A stretch of DNA of 37,185 nt from Candidatus Giovannonibacteria bacterium RIFCSPLOWO2_12_FULL_43_11c (GCA_001780775.1 MFIO01000034.1:1-37185), one strand, 5' to 3'. Counted from the stretch's first letter, positions 18,220 through 26,658 are shown. The notes: generated by a model from the letters alone, not told the origin. Numbers and translations are program-made.

Positions 18220-19483
18220 GCTTTAAAATTTTTCTCGCCGTCTCGAGCCCGCTTGCCAATGCGCCTTCGACTGTTGCTGTGTCCTTCCCGGCATATAGCG
18301 CTTCCCCCGCGAAAAAAATTTTATTTCCTGCCGGCTTGCGCAGTTCTTCGTACCCTTCTTCGCTCTCGGTCGTGCTATAACTATAGGCTCCCTTTGCGTA
18401 AGGATCCGCCGGCCAATTGACGATTTTCGACGCTACTATTTCCTTTCGTACGAATTCCCTGTCAACTTTAAAAACATTTGAAAGAGAGTCAAGCGCTAAT
18501 TCCAGAATATCTTTATCTGAAGAGTTTTTATATTTCTCCGCGCGCGGGCCGGGTATCCAGCCGGTAAGAACGGGTACTAAATCCGGATACTGCGTCCACC
18601 ATGTGCGGACTTCCTCTCCAGAAAAAATAAAATCCATCTCGCTGAAATCTTTCCCCAGCGCGTTCACCCACCATCTGTTTTTAAATCTAATGAGAAGTTT
18701 AATGACATTTCCAAACCCTATTTTCGAAGCGGCTTCCATCTTTTCGGGTATAGCCGGAATAAAATTTATGCCGCTGATCACGGGGACCGGAACAGTTACG
18801 ACAACTTTTTCTGCCTCAAATATATCGCCATCGGCAGTGCGGACGACGATTATATCGTCTTTCGCTTCTACCTCCTTAACTATGGCATTGAGCTGGATTT
18901 CCACTCCATTTTTTCGGCATTCTCGTTCAAGAAATTTAAGCATAGCGCCATACCCTTCTTTAATCCGGTACTGAAGCCATTCTCCCCCGCCAAGCCATTC
19001 CTCGCGGAGAGTAAAAGTGCTTATTCGGTTAACATCCCCAGCGTCATACCCTTCGACCATTCGAATTATTGAATTGCGAAGGCGCGCATATTTTTCCTCG
19101 GAGAAATATTTTTCGAGAAATTCCGCAATAGGCAAATCGCTTTTCAATTCCCGCAATTTTTTATGAAGCTCATCCTGGTTGGGTATGGGTTCGCTATTGA
19201 CAGTGACTTCGCCATCGCGCGAGTTCCACATATCGCCTTGGGTTAAAATGAGCGTCATCCCCGCTTCTTTCGCGAGAGCTTTGGTGATATGCGCTTCTCC
19301 ATGCGCAAACTCAGCCCCGCCCTGGGCCGGGTATCCGAATTCTTTTTCATCCAAAGGAAAAATCCTCCCACCGATCCGATCACGCGCTTCTAAAATAATT
19401 ACTTTTTTTCCGGCTTTCCCTAATTCCCTCGCGGCCATCAATCCCGCCGCCCCCGCCCCGATGATTATAATATTGCTTTTCAT
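18212..19483 (-). CDS. FAD-dependent amine oxidase family protein
   Basis: IIIGAGAAGLMAARELGKAGKKVIILEARDRIGGRIFPL; C-terminal NKIFFAGEALYAGKDTATVEGALASGLETARKIL. Confidence 0.92.
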   Translation of the reverse strand: MKSNIIIIGAGAAGLMAARELGKAGKKVIILEARDRIGGRIFPLDEKEFGYPAQGGAEFAHGEAHITKALAKEAGMTLILTQGDMWNSRDGEVTVNSEPIPNQDELHKKLRELKSDLPIAEFLEKYFSEEKYARLRNSIIRMVEGYDAGDVNRISTFTLREEWLGGGEWLQYRIKEGYGAMLKFLERECRKNGVEIQLNAIVKEVEAKDDIIVVRTADGDIFEAEKVVVTVPVPVISGINFIPAIPEKMEAASKIGFGNVIKLLIRFKNRWWVNALGKDFSEMDFIFSGEEVRTWWTQYPDLVPVLTGWIPGPRAEKYKNSSDKDILELALDSLSNVFKVDREFVRKEIVASKIVNWPADPYAKGAYSYSTTESEEGYEELRKPAGNKIFFAGEALYAGKDTATVEGALASGLETARKILKHD

Positions 19484-19545
19484 TTCTTAAATAATCCTCT
19501 GAATTATTTTTTACTATCTCCTTGATTACTAGAATAGTTGATATA

Positions 19546-19614
19546 CTATTTCTTCACCTTAGGTTTCTTTGGTTTCCTTTTCTCTCTTCTCTGATGCGTA
19601 TTTCCTTTTGCCAT
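19546..19614 (-). CDS. 22-aa highly basic small ORF MAKGNTHQRREKRKPKKPKVKK
   Basis: SD-like AAGGGA upstream of ATG 19614; 12 of 22 residues Lys/Arg; stop TAG 19546-19548; below the ORF-track cutoff. Confidence 0.5.
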   Translation of the reverse strand: MAKGNTHQRREKRKPKKPKVKK

Positions 19615-19658
19615 AAATATATTCCCTTAATTAGATTAATAATGTTTAAACTATACCA

Positions 19659-21119
19659 TTATTTCTCCAAATCCAAAACCTCGTCAATGCGAATTTGCGC
19701 GACGAATTCTGGGACGTGAGACACGAGAATCATCGCGCCTTGATAAGCATCGAGCGCACGCGCGATAACTGGCACATGGCGAAAGTTAATGTGATTTGTC
19801 GGTTCATCTAATATAAGTAGTCCTGGTTTCTGAAGAACAAGACGAGCAAACGCCACGAGTCCCTTTTGCCCCTCCGAAAGATCTCCAATTCTCGTTTTCA
19901 TCATTTCGCCCTGTATTAAAAAACCTGCGGCAACACCCCGGAGATTCTCTTCAACTTGTTTTTCCATAACCGCCATCAGCGAATCGTGAACCGTATCTTC
20001 AAAATTAAGCGTTGAAAAATCTTGGCGATAATATCCGCCCCGAACTCCAGGGGCAATCGTAATTCCTTTCGCGGTTCCCAGCGCTATAGATTCGAGAAGT
20101 GTGCTTTTGCCGATACCGTTTGGGCCCTTCAAAAGGAGATGCCGGTTCTTGCCCACGGAAATATCCGCTTTGCGGCTCACCATCTTGTGATTTTTCATTG
20201 TTGTATATGCCGAGATGTGGAGCACTTCGCCGATAAGATCCGGCTGATGAAAGATTGCAAACCTTCGTATTGTTTTATCTTCCTTGCGCACGTCTACTTG
20301 ACTCTCTTCCATCACTTCAATTTTATCCCGCATTTTCTTGGCGACGTTCCGCATCTTGCCGCCTTTATGCGCGAAAAAATTGGCTTTGTCCTTATTTTCT
20401 TGAATTTCTTTCGCAAGCTGCGCGTTCTTCTTATTTTCTTTTTCGATGCGGGCGGCGATTTCAACTACGACATCTTTATAGTTGCCGACATATTGCTCAA
20501 TTTTTTGCGTATGCAAATCGAGATAGAGTACGCCCTCGGTAAACGCGTTTAAAAAATTTGCATCATGAGAAATAACAATTACCGTTTTGTTATAGTTGGC
20601 GAGAAATTGAGTTAGATGCTCGATCCCCGCCTTATCCAAGTTATTTGTCGGTTCATCAAGCAGAAGTAAATCGGGATTCTGAATTAACGCGGAGGCTAAA
20701 AGAAGGCGCGCTTGCTGGCCGCCTGAAAATGATTTCATAATTCGCTCGTGCACTTTTTCGTGCCCCCTTAAATTCACGACTTCGAGTACTTCATCGATTC
20801 TGGGATCAATGTTGTAAACTTTCTCTGAAAAACACCTCTCAAAAAATTCACGTACGGTAAGCGAGAGTTCTTCGCGCGCGATAACCTGCCGGGAAAGCGC
20901 CGTCGAGAAGCCATCCCCAACATTAACCTTCCCGGATTCGGGAGCAAGTTTTTTTATGATGAGCTGAAAAATAGTGCTTTTGCCCGTGCCATTCTGGCCC
21001 ATCAGGGCGAATTTAGCACCGCGTCGCAACGAAAAATTAACCTCGTCTAAGATGGGTTTATTGTGCCCGTATTCGAATGACACATTCTCAAATGAGAGAA
21101 TTGTTTCCGTTTTAGACAT
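19659..21119 (-). CDS. ABC-F family ATPase (two ABC domains)
   Basis: GQNGTGKSTIFQ, SFSGGQQARLLLASAL, LLLLDEPTNNLD; GPNGIGKSTLLE, LSEGQKGLVAFARL, LLILDEPTNHINF. Confidence 0.95.
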   Translation of the reverse strand: MSKTETILSFENVSFEYGHNKPILDEVNFSLRRGAKFALMGQNGTGKSTIFQLIIKKLAPESGKVNVGDGFSTALSRQVIAREELSLTVREFFERCFSEKVYNIDPRIDEVLEVVNLRGHEKVHERIMKSFSGGQQARLLLASALIQNPDLLLLDEPTNNLDKAGIEHLTQFLANYNKTVIVISHDANFLNAFTEGVLYLDLHTQKIEQYVGNYKDVVVEIAARIEKENKKNAQLAKEIQENKDKANFFAHKGGKMRNVAKKMRDKIEVMEESQVDVRKEDKTIRRFAIFHQPDLIGEVLHISAYTTMKNHKMVSRKADISVGKNRHLLLKGPNGIGKSTLLESIALGTAKGITIAPGVRGGYYRQDFSTLNFEDTVHDSLMAVMEKQVEENLRGVAAGFLIQGEMMKTRIGDLSEGQKGLVAFARLVLQKPGLLILDEPTNHINFRHVPVIARALDAYQGAMILVSHVPEFVAQIRIDEVLDLEK

Positions 21120-21179
21120 AGAAGCGTTACTATAGCATTTTTTCGGAAAAATTGCTCTCTTTCTCGATTCTATCCTTAG

Positions 21180-21782
21180 TCATCGATATGCTTTAGCAAA
21201 TTTGTCCATTTGATCTAAAAAGTATTTCCGCGCATCCAAATCTTTGATGCATCCGCCGACGTAGGATTTATACCAAACTTTATCATTGAGCTGGCGCTTG
21301 ATTTTTTCCGGGTCGCTAAAAAGTTCGCCGATGTCCGTTAGTACTAGATTGCCATTTTTCGCAATGCCGTAATTTTTCGTGATATTGAAGCTTTTGTCAA
21401 TAAATCCGATTTTCAGAAATCGCGAATTTAATTCAATAAATAAATCGATATATTTCTTTATTTCCTCTGTCAGTGCTGTCTCAAAAATCTCGTGTAGCGG
21501 GCGTACTTTATCCTGCTCGAAATCGAGATCGCTTAAAAATTTGGGGTTCCCGATCCATTCGGGAGGAACCTGATGTTTTTTTAGAATCTTAAATGATTCG
21601 ATCGCGATCTGCCTTCCGGCGCGGATGAAATCCGGAAATTCGGTCGGCCAGTGGTTGGTAAACGGGTAGCAGTCTTTAAACATTACCCAAAATGATCCCG
21701 CCCACGAGTGATACTTTTTCAAAACCTGCCCGTTCCCGAGATCATATACGCTATACTGCCACCCCTCCCCGATTTTTTTCAT
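21180..21782 (-). CDS. Divergent protein-kinase-like fold protein
   Basis: IGEGWQYSVYDLGNGQVLKKY resembles a Gly-loop/VAIK region; GFIDKSFNITKNYGIAKNGNLVLTDIGELF resembles catalytic loop plus DFG-like motif. Confidence 0.5.
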   Translation of the reverse strand: MKKIGEGWQYSVYDLGNGQVLKKYHSWAGSFWVMFKDCYPFTNHWPTEFPDFIRAGRQIAIESFKILKKHQVPPEWIGNPKFLSDLDFEQDKVRPLHEIFETALTEEIKKYIDLFIELNSRFLKIGFIDKSFNITKNYGIAKNGNLVLTDIGELFSDPEKIKRQLNDKVWYKSYVGGCIKDLDARKYFLDQMDKFAKAYR

Positions 21783-21821
21783 TGCATTAAAGAAAGCACT
21801 AACCTCGGTTCGCGCTCGATA

Positions 21822-22031
21822 TTACAAATCATTCGGCGTAAGTCCTGTGTATTTTGCTATGCGCGCAAGCATGCGCGGACCAATTTCCTCACGATCGTGA
21901 AATGCAAATGTAATGTCTGACCATCCGCCTCGAGCAAGAATTCTATGCGATCCTCTCTGTCTTTTTATGCGCCAGCCAATGCGAAGAAGGGTCTTGAGTA
22001 CTTCAGAAGCTTTAGCGGCGCCCCACTCCAT
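21822..22031 (-). CDS. hicA: HicA-family mRNA interferase toxin
   Basis: KASEVLKTLLRIGWRIKRQRGSHRIL...MLARIAKYTGLTPNDL with GSHR active-site His; start at internal Met. Confidence 0.85.
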   Translation of the reverse strand: MEWGAAKASEVLKTLLRIGWRIKRQRGSHRILARGGWSDITFAFHDREEIGPRMLARIAKYTGLTPNDL

Positions 22032-22263
22032 ATCCAAAAAGTCGAGAGATCGGAGCAACGAGATTTCCGTGTTCAACTTGGTCCGCAAGCGTTCGCAACG
22101 CTACCGCGTAGACGCGGCGGAGCGCTTCACGCTTTGTCGAACCGTAGGCCATAACTCCGGGAAGCTTTGGAATTTCAGCAATCCAGCGATTATCTTCCTC
22201 GCGATCGAATTCAACCGCAAGCGATGACAAAGAAATCTTACGCTGTTTATCGCTTTTTATCAT
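22012..22263 (-). CDS. hicB: HicB-family antitoxin
   Basis: LAVEFDREEDNRWIAEIPKLPGVMAYGSTKREALRRVYAVALRTLADQVEHG; directly upstream of and overlapping hicA. Confidence 0.85.
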   Translation of the reverse strand: MIKSDKQRKISLSSLAVEFDREEDNRWIAEIPKLPGVMAYGSTKREALRRVYAVALRTLADQVEHGNLVAPISRLFGYGVGRR

Positions 22264-22320
22264 GAGGGTAGGGTAGCACAAAACATCCCCGCCCACAAAG
22301 TCTCCTGAAATGGTTTAATG

Positions 22321-22686
22321 TCAAGAATCTTCATTTGTATGATGCCCTCTGACTTTGTCAACCGGGAAACGCAATCGGTGTTTCTCGATTATTTTGTCAA
22401 GCGCATCGGACAAATCAACATCGCAGTAATTCGCGAGCGAGGCGAGCTCCCAAAGTATATCGCCAAAGAAATCTTCCACTTCGTCATGATTTTTTGCAAT
22501 CTTCTCTTTAACTTTTTTCTCGTCGTGCTCCCATTTGATGATATTCCGAAACTCCCCTATCTCCTCAACCATACCCAAAAGCAGCTCCTTCGGAGTGTGA
22601 TATTTCCGCCAGTCGCGCTCCTTTAAAAATTCTTCAACCGCTTTTTGTTGCTTCATTAATTTATTGATATCCCCCATCCACGACAA
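22321..22686 (-). CDS. MazG-like nucleotide pyrophosphohydrolase
   Basis: LLLGMVEEIGEFRNIIKW...DEVEDFFGDILWELASLANYCDVDLSDALDKIIEKHRLRFP. Confidence 0.85.
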   Translation of the reverse strand: MSWMGDINKLMKQQKAVEEFLKERDWRKYHTPKELLLGMVEEIGEFRNIIKWEHDEKKVKEKIAKNHDEVEDFFGDILWELASLANYCDVDLSDALDKIIEKHRLRFPVDKVRGHHTNEDS

Positions 22687-23401
22687 GAACGGATCCTGTT
22701 ATAAAACTCGCGTCGTCCGAGCATAAAAATAAGACGGCTTTGGCAATTTCCTCCGGCCTGCTCCATCTTCCCAAGGCAATTTTCTCTGTTTCGCTTTTGA
22801 TGAGTTCCTTAGGCAAATCTTTGTTTATTTCCGTATTAACCCAGCCGGGAGCTACACAATTGACTCTTATATCGGGGGCGAGCGATTGAGAAAAGTTTTT
22901 TGTTAGGCTGATAACTCCGGCCTTTGAAGCATCATAATCCGCGTCGTCTGTGCTAAGAGTATCGATGCCATTTGTTGAGGAAATATTTACTATAGACGCG
23001 CCGGGCCTGCCTTTCATGCGGGGAACCGCATACTTGATGCATAAAAAAGTCCCAATTAAATTTACGCGGAGCGTGCGCTCCCACTGCTCAACTGTTTTTT
23101 CCAAAATAGGAATATCAAAAACAATACCGGCGTTGTTAACGAGAATATCGATTGCCCCGAAATGTTGAACGGCCTCCTCAATCATTTTTTTGACATCGCT
23201 TTCGCTCGAGACATCCGCCTGGATTGCAATAGCATCTCGGCCCAAGGATTTTATTTTTGTTACTACGGCATCCGCCGCCTCTTTATCTTTTACATAATTT
23301 ACAATTACATTGGCTCCTTCTTCCGCAAAAGCAACAGCCGTTGCTCTGCCAATCCCCCTACTCGAACCTGTAATTAATACTATTTTATCTTTGAATTTCA
23401 T
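22661..23401 (-). CDS. SDR family oxidoreductase (FabG-like)
   Basis: VLITGSSRGIGRATAVAFAEEGANVIVNY, DILVNNAGI, YDASKAGVISLTKN, DASFITGSVLVVDGGYQ. ATG 23401 preferred to TTG 23407. Confidence 0.93.
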   Translation of the reverse strand: MKFKDKIVLITGSSRGIGRATAVAFAEEGANVIVNYVKDKEAADAVVTKIKSLGRDAIAIQADVSSESDVKKMIEEAVQHFGAIDILVNNAGIVFDIPILEKTVEQWERTLRVNLIGTFLCIKYAVPRMKGRPGASIVNISSTNGIDTLSTDDADYDASKAGVISLTKNFSQSLAPDIRVNCVAPGWVNTEINKDLPKELIKSETEKIALGRWSRPEEIAKAVLFLCSDDASFITGSVLVVDGGYQ

Positions 23402-23407
23402 AGTCAA

Positions 23408-23436
23408 ATTCTACCAGAAAAAGGGCAGGATTTCCA
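23408..23436 (-). promoter_or_regulatory. Putative promoter of the SDR gene: TGGAAA-N17-TAGAAT, 6 nt before ATG
   Basis: Reverse complement TGGAAAtcctgccctttttctggTAGAATttgactATG. Confidence 0.5.
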
Positions 23437-23446
23437 GCTTCAATAA

Positions 23447-23471
23447 ATGTTCGACACCGAGTGTCGAACAT
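23447..23471. repeat. Perfect inverted repeat ATGTTCGACAC-CGA-GTGTCGAACAT
   Basis: 11-bp arms with 3-nt centre, just 3' of the 23478-23933 gene; weak T tail on minus strand. Confidence 0.6.
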
Positions 23472-23477
23472 GATATC

Positions 23478-23933
23478 TTATTCAAAAAGCGTTGTTATCT
23501 GCTCTTTCAACGCAGCGATTTTATTTTCCAAATCAAGTAATTTAATAGACCTATCGACTTCTCTTGCGGATGCGGTGCTAAATTCTTTTTCCGCAACTTC
23601 AAAACCTTTTTCTTTCATCGCTTCATTGAATTGTTCTTCAACGGCACGCCCCCGCTCCATAATTTTTATTTGGAGATGTTTTATTTGCGCTTCGAATTCT
23701 TCTATGTCGTAAATTAAGCCCGTAGCTTGGATCTTTAATGCCTCTTGCCCCTTGGGGTCTCTCTGCCGGAATGCCAGTTTTTTATATCGTTCTTCAAAAT
23801 CCGCGTACTTCCTCTCCATTTCAATTATCTCTTTACTTTCTTCAAAACTAACTGGCGTTTTATCACCAGTTTTCTTTGGTTCGCCATCCTTGTGCCCTTT
23901 ATTAAAATCGCTGATTTTTATTATTTCTCCCAT
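23478..23933 (-). CDS. Coiled-coil hypothetical protein
   Basis: 151 aa, charged helical; TAAAAT 6 nt before ATG. Confidence 0.65.
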   Translation of the reverse strand: MGEIIKISDFNKGHKDGEPKKTGDKTPVSFEESKEIIEMERKYADFEERYKKLAFRQRDPKGQEALKIQATGLIYDIEEFEAQIKHLQIKIMERGRAVEEQFNEAMKEKGFEVAEKEFSTASAREVDRSIKLLDLENKIAALKEQITTLFE

Positions 23934-23953
23934 GCAATAATTTTAGCACTGTA

Positions 23954-23972
23954 CTCAGCACTAGGTGCTGAG
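23954..23972. promoter_or_regulatory. Inverted repeat CTCAGCAC-TAG-GTGCTGAG upstream of the coiled-coil gene promoter
   Basis: 8-bp perfect arms overlapping the -35/spacer of the putative promoter with TAAAAT at 23940-23945. Confidence 0.5.
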
Positions 23973-24016
23973 CGATGATTTTTCACCAAATTAGAAATTT
24001 GAGAAAAATCTATCGG

Positions 24017-24087
24017 CTGCCGGGGAAGGAGTCGGACCTTCATAAACAGCTCCAAAGGCTGCTGTCCTACCATTAGACGACCCGGCA
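24017..24087 (-). tRNA. trnQ: tRNA-Gln (anticodon UUG)
   Basis: TGCCGGG/CCCGGCA acceptor stem (U1-A72), G73, U8, anticodon loop CTTTGGA, T-stem GAAGG/CCTTC; CCA not encoded. Confidence 0.93.
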
Positions 24088-24151
24088 ATAGAAAAAGAAT
24101 AGCAAAAATTCGTTTATTATGCTATGGTAATTGGAAAGTTAGAAGGAGGGT

Positions 24152-24625
24152 TTGAAAATGAAGAGAAGAGATAAGGGCTTCGAGACAACGTACAAGTTGT
24201 TAGGTATTTTTGTGGTAGCGGTTGGACTATTTGGAACAGCGATCACTTATGGCCTCGGAAACAATTTATTGGCTATCAGCTTCACGGGAGTCGTTATCAT
24301 AGGTTGCCTTTTTCTGGTCGTGGCGTTGCCAAATAGATATCCAATGCTAAGTGATCGGCTTTCGTCAGATCTGCATCATTTAATTCCTTTACTCATGGTT
24401 TTTTTAGCAAGTATCCCCTTTTTTAGCAAGTATTATAATGCTTCGGAAGTTGCTTCGGTTGGGATGGGATATTTTCTTCTTTGGATCATTGGAGAGGTTA
24501 TGATGCAACTGGCGCAAAATGTGGGAAATTACCTGGAAAGGATTCACCTAAAACGAAGGCGATACTGGGAAGTGCCAATTCCAGGACTGGGCAACCCCAA
24601 CAACACTAAAGACGACGGAAATTAA
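24152..24625 (+). CDS. Four-TM membrane protein, hypothetical
   Basis: Strong SD agaaggagggtttgaaaATG; four hydrophobic segments. Confidence 0.65.
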   Translation: MKMKRRDKGFETTYKLLGIFVVAVGLFGTAITYGLGNNLLAISFTGVVIIGCLFLVVALPNRYPMLSDRLSSDLHHLIPLLMVFLASIPFFSKYYNASEVASVGMGYFLLWIIGEVMMQLAQNVGNYLERIHLKRRRYWEVPIPGLGNPNNTKDDGN

Positions 24626-24640
24626 AAGGAGGGGCGGACA

Positions 24641-24868
24641 ATGGCGCAAAGACCCGAGGTAATCATTATGAATAAAATTGTGGGCATGGCAGCAGGAAAC
24701 TTGAAAGCCGGCGAAGAGTTCAGAGCAGCCGTTTATGGTGCGGTAGATCGATTTAGAGACGAAATATACCATGAAGCCTGCAAGCGATTACGCATGCATT
24801 CCGCCGCGAAAAGGAGGAAACAAGCCAAACAGGGCCGGTTTCATTTCGATCCAATTCAAAGAATTTAA
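24641..24868 (+). CDS. 75-aa basic hypothetical protein
   Basis: Strong SD aaaaggaggggcggacaATG; 15 nt after the preceding gene; followed by terminator-like hairpin. Confidence 0.6.
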   Translation: MAQRPEVIIMNKIVGMAAGNLKAGEEFRAAVYGAVDRFRDEIYHEACKRLRMHSAAKRRKQAKQGRFHFDPIQRI

Positions 24869-24893
24869 GTTCCTCCATCCGCGCCGGAACAAG

Positions 24894-24928
24894 AAAGTCC
24901 CCGTTGTCATTATGCAACGCGGGACTTT
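24894..24928 (+). terminator. Terminator-like hairpin between convergent genes
   Basis: AAAGTCCCCGTTG ... CAACGCGGGACTTTT, one bulge. Confidence 0.6.
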
Positions 24929-24933
24929 TCAAT

Positions 24934-26052
24934 TTACTGCCCAACGATCTTCAAAATCGCGAGTTCGAGCGGGAGTTGCTGGAGATAGGCGATTTTCAAA
25001 AGGGGGTATGCATCGTTTAGATTATTCAAAACTGTCTCGAATTTCTTGATGTCATTTTCTTTCGTGAAGTTTTTCATCGCGGCTAATTCGGAATCGGAGA
25101 TGAAACTAGCAAGCTCTTTTTCATAATTCGGGTCAACTTTGAGATATAGCATAAATCGGAAATTTCGAATCAAAAGCTTTAAAAAAGATTTTTGGTCCAC
25201 GCCTTCCTCAGAGCTTTTATGAACTATTCCCAAAGCGGATTTGATATCACCCGCCAAAATCGCCTTCGTCATCCCCAAAAGCAAATCACGCGCCGGAACT
25301 CCAAAGAGTTTTCTAATTTGCTCGGGCTCGAGCTCGCCTGCGCTTGCGGCAAGCGCTTGGTCGAGCATGCTCTCCGCGTCCCTGAGCGATCCTGAAGACA
25401 AGACAGAAATTATATTCAGAATTTCCTCATCAACTTTGATTTTTTCTTTCTTAACTATCATATCGAGCGCTTTTTGGATGTCTTCCTCCCCTATTTTGCG
25501 AAATTCGAAGTGCTGAGTCCGGGAAATTATGGTATCTAAAACTTTTTCAAGTTCGGTCGTCGCGAGAATAAAAATTACATGCGCTGGCGGCTCTTCGAGC
25601 GTTTTTAGCAGAGCGTTAAATGCCTCCTTGGTCAGCATATGGACCTCGTCAATGATATAAACTTTATACTTCGCTTTAAATGGCAGAGAACGAATCCCAT
25701 CCCGTAAGGCGCGAATCTCATCTATCCCGCGGGAAGACGCCGCGTCTATCTCAACTAAATCAAGCCCGACACCGGATAAAAATTCCACGCAAATTTCGCA
25801 TTTGTTGCAAGGCAAACCGAAGTTCGACTTCGGAAAAGCTTCCGAAGTTGAACTTCGGTTTAAGCAATTCGTCGCGCGCGCGAAAATCCTCGCGACAGTT
25901 GTCTTTCCAGTGCCCGCGGGCCCGGAAAAAAGATAAGCGTGGGAAATCCTATTTTTTAATATAGAGGCACGGAGAACTTCGACAACCGATTTTTGCCCAA
26001 CGATCTCGCCGAAATCCTGCGGCCGGTATTTTCGATAAAGCACCTCGCTCAT
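24934..26052 (-). CDS. dnaX: DNA polymerase III gamma/tau-type subunit (short, gamma-like)
   Basis: LYRKYRPQDFGEIVGQKSVVEVLRASI, FSGPAGTGKTTVARIFA, VYIIDEVHMLTKEAFNALLKTLEEPPAHVIFILATTE. Confidence 0.96.
   Translation of the reverse strand: MSEVLYRKYRPQDFGEIVGQKSVVEVLRASILKNRISHAYLFSGPAGTGKTTVARIFARATNCLNRSSTSEAFPKSNFGLPCNKCEICVEFLSGVGLDLVEIDAASSRGIDEIRALRDGIRSLPFKAKYKVYIIDEVHMLTKEAFNALLKTLEEPPAHVIFILATTELEKVLDTIISRTQHFEFRKIGEEDIQKALDMIVKKEKIKVDEEILNIISVLSSGSLRDAESMLDQALAASAGELEPEQIRKLFGVPARDLLLGMTKAILAGDIKSALGIVHKSSEEGVDQKSFLKLLIRNFRFMLYLKVDPNYEKELASFISDSELAAMKNFTKENDIKKFETVLNNLNDAYPLLKIAYLQQLPLELAILKIVGQ
25814..25861. repeat. 48-bp palindromic element inside dnaX
   Basis: AAACCGAAGTTCGACTTCGGAA-AAGC-TTCCGAAGTTGAACTTCGGTTT: 22-bp arms with one mismatch; each half contains a smaller CCGAAGT..ACTTCGG dyad. 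Confidence 0.85.
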
Positions 26053-26651
26053 TTTTTCCGTGCGAAAACTATAAATCTATACCCAATGAAATTCCAAATA
26101 AGCGCCACGGCGCTCGCGACAACTTTCGCGATATTCAGCCATTCCTTGGGATCAAATGCGCCAGGGCTTGAAATATAAGTTGTGAAAACGACAATTACGC
26201 CGCTATTGATGAGAAGGCCTAGAATAGTAACGGTCAAGAATTTCGGAAAGTCATGAAAAAGCGGTTGCCCGGCAGATGCAGAAGGAAAGACCCATAATTT
26301 ATTCCACAAATAACCGTTAAAAACCGCGACTACGAATCCAGGGATATTAATGAGCCCGACCGTTGCCCCCGCCGTAATTTCCGTAATTGAGCTTACAAAA
26401 TTCAATACCGCGAAATCTATCGCGGCGCTCAAAAATCCGACAACCGCGAATTTTCCGAATTGTTTAAAAAAGGAGAAAAAGCGCGAGAGAAAATATCCGA
26501 GCCACACGCCCCCACCCCATAAAATCGGGATTCCAGCAAGAACAATTAAATTCTTATTTGAAAAATTAACCGATAAATAAAAAAGTATTATTAAAACAAA
26601 AACACCAGTTAAAAATCCGATAAGTACGCCAATCAAGATATCCTTCTTCAT
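26049..26651 (-). CDS. GtrA-like family membrane protein
   Basis: FGKFAVVGFLSAAIDFAVLNFV...NGYLWNKLWVF...WNFIGYRFIVF. Confidence 0.85.
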   Translation of the reverse strand: MKKDILIGVLIGFLTGVFVLIILFYLSVNFSNKNLIVLAGIPILWGGGVWLGYFLSRFFSFFKQFGKFAVVGFLSAAIDFAVLNFVSSITEITAGATVGLINIPGFVVAVFNGYLWNKLWVFPSASAGQPLFHDFPKFLTVTILGLLINSGVIVVFTTYISSPGAFDPKEWLNIAKVVASAVALIWNFIGYRFIVFARKK

Positions 26652-26658
26652 AACCCAT

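Noticed and set aside
20022-20552. 176-aa plus-strand ORF
   Set aside because: Fully antisense to the ABC-F gene, which has clear Walker and signature motifs on the other strand; shadow ORF.
25680-25964. Plus-strand ORF over dnaX encoding NRSSTSEKLPKLNFGLS
   Set aside because: Exists because of the palindromic insert; dnaX on the other strand is unambiguous.
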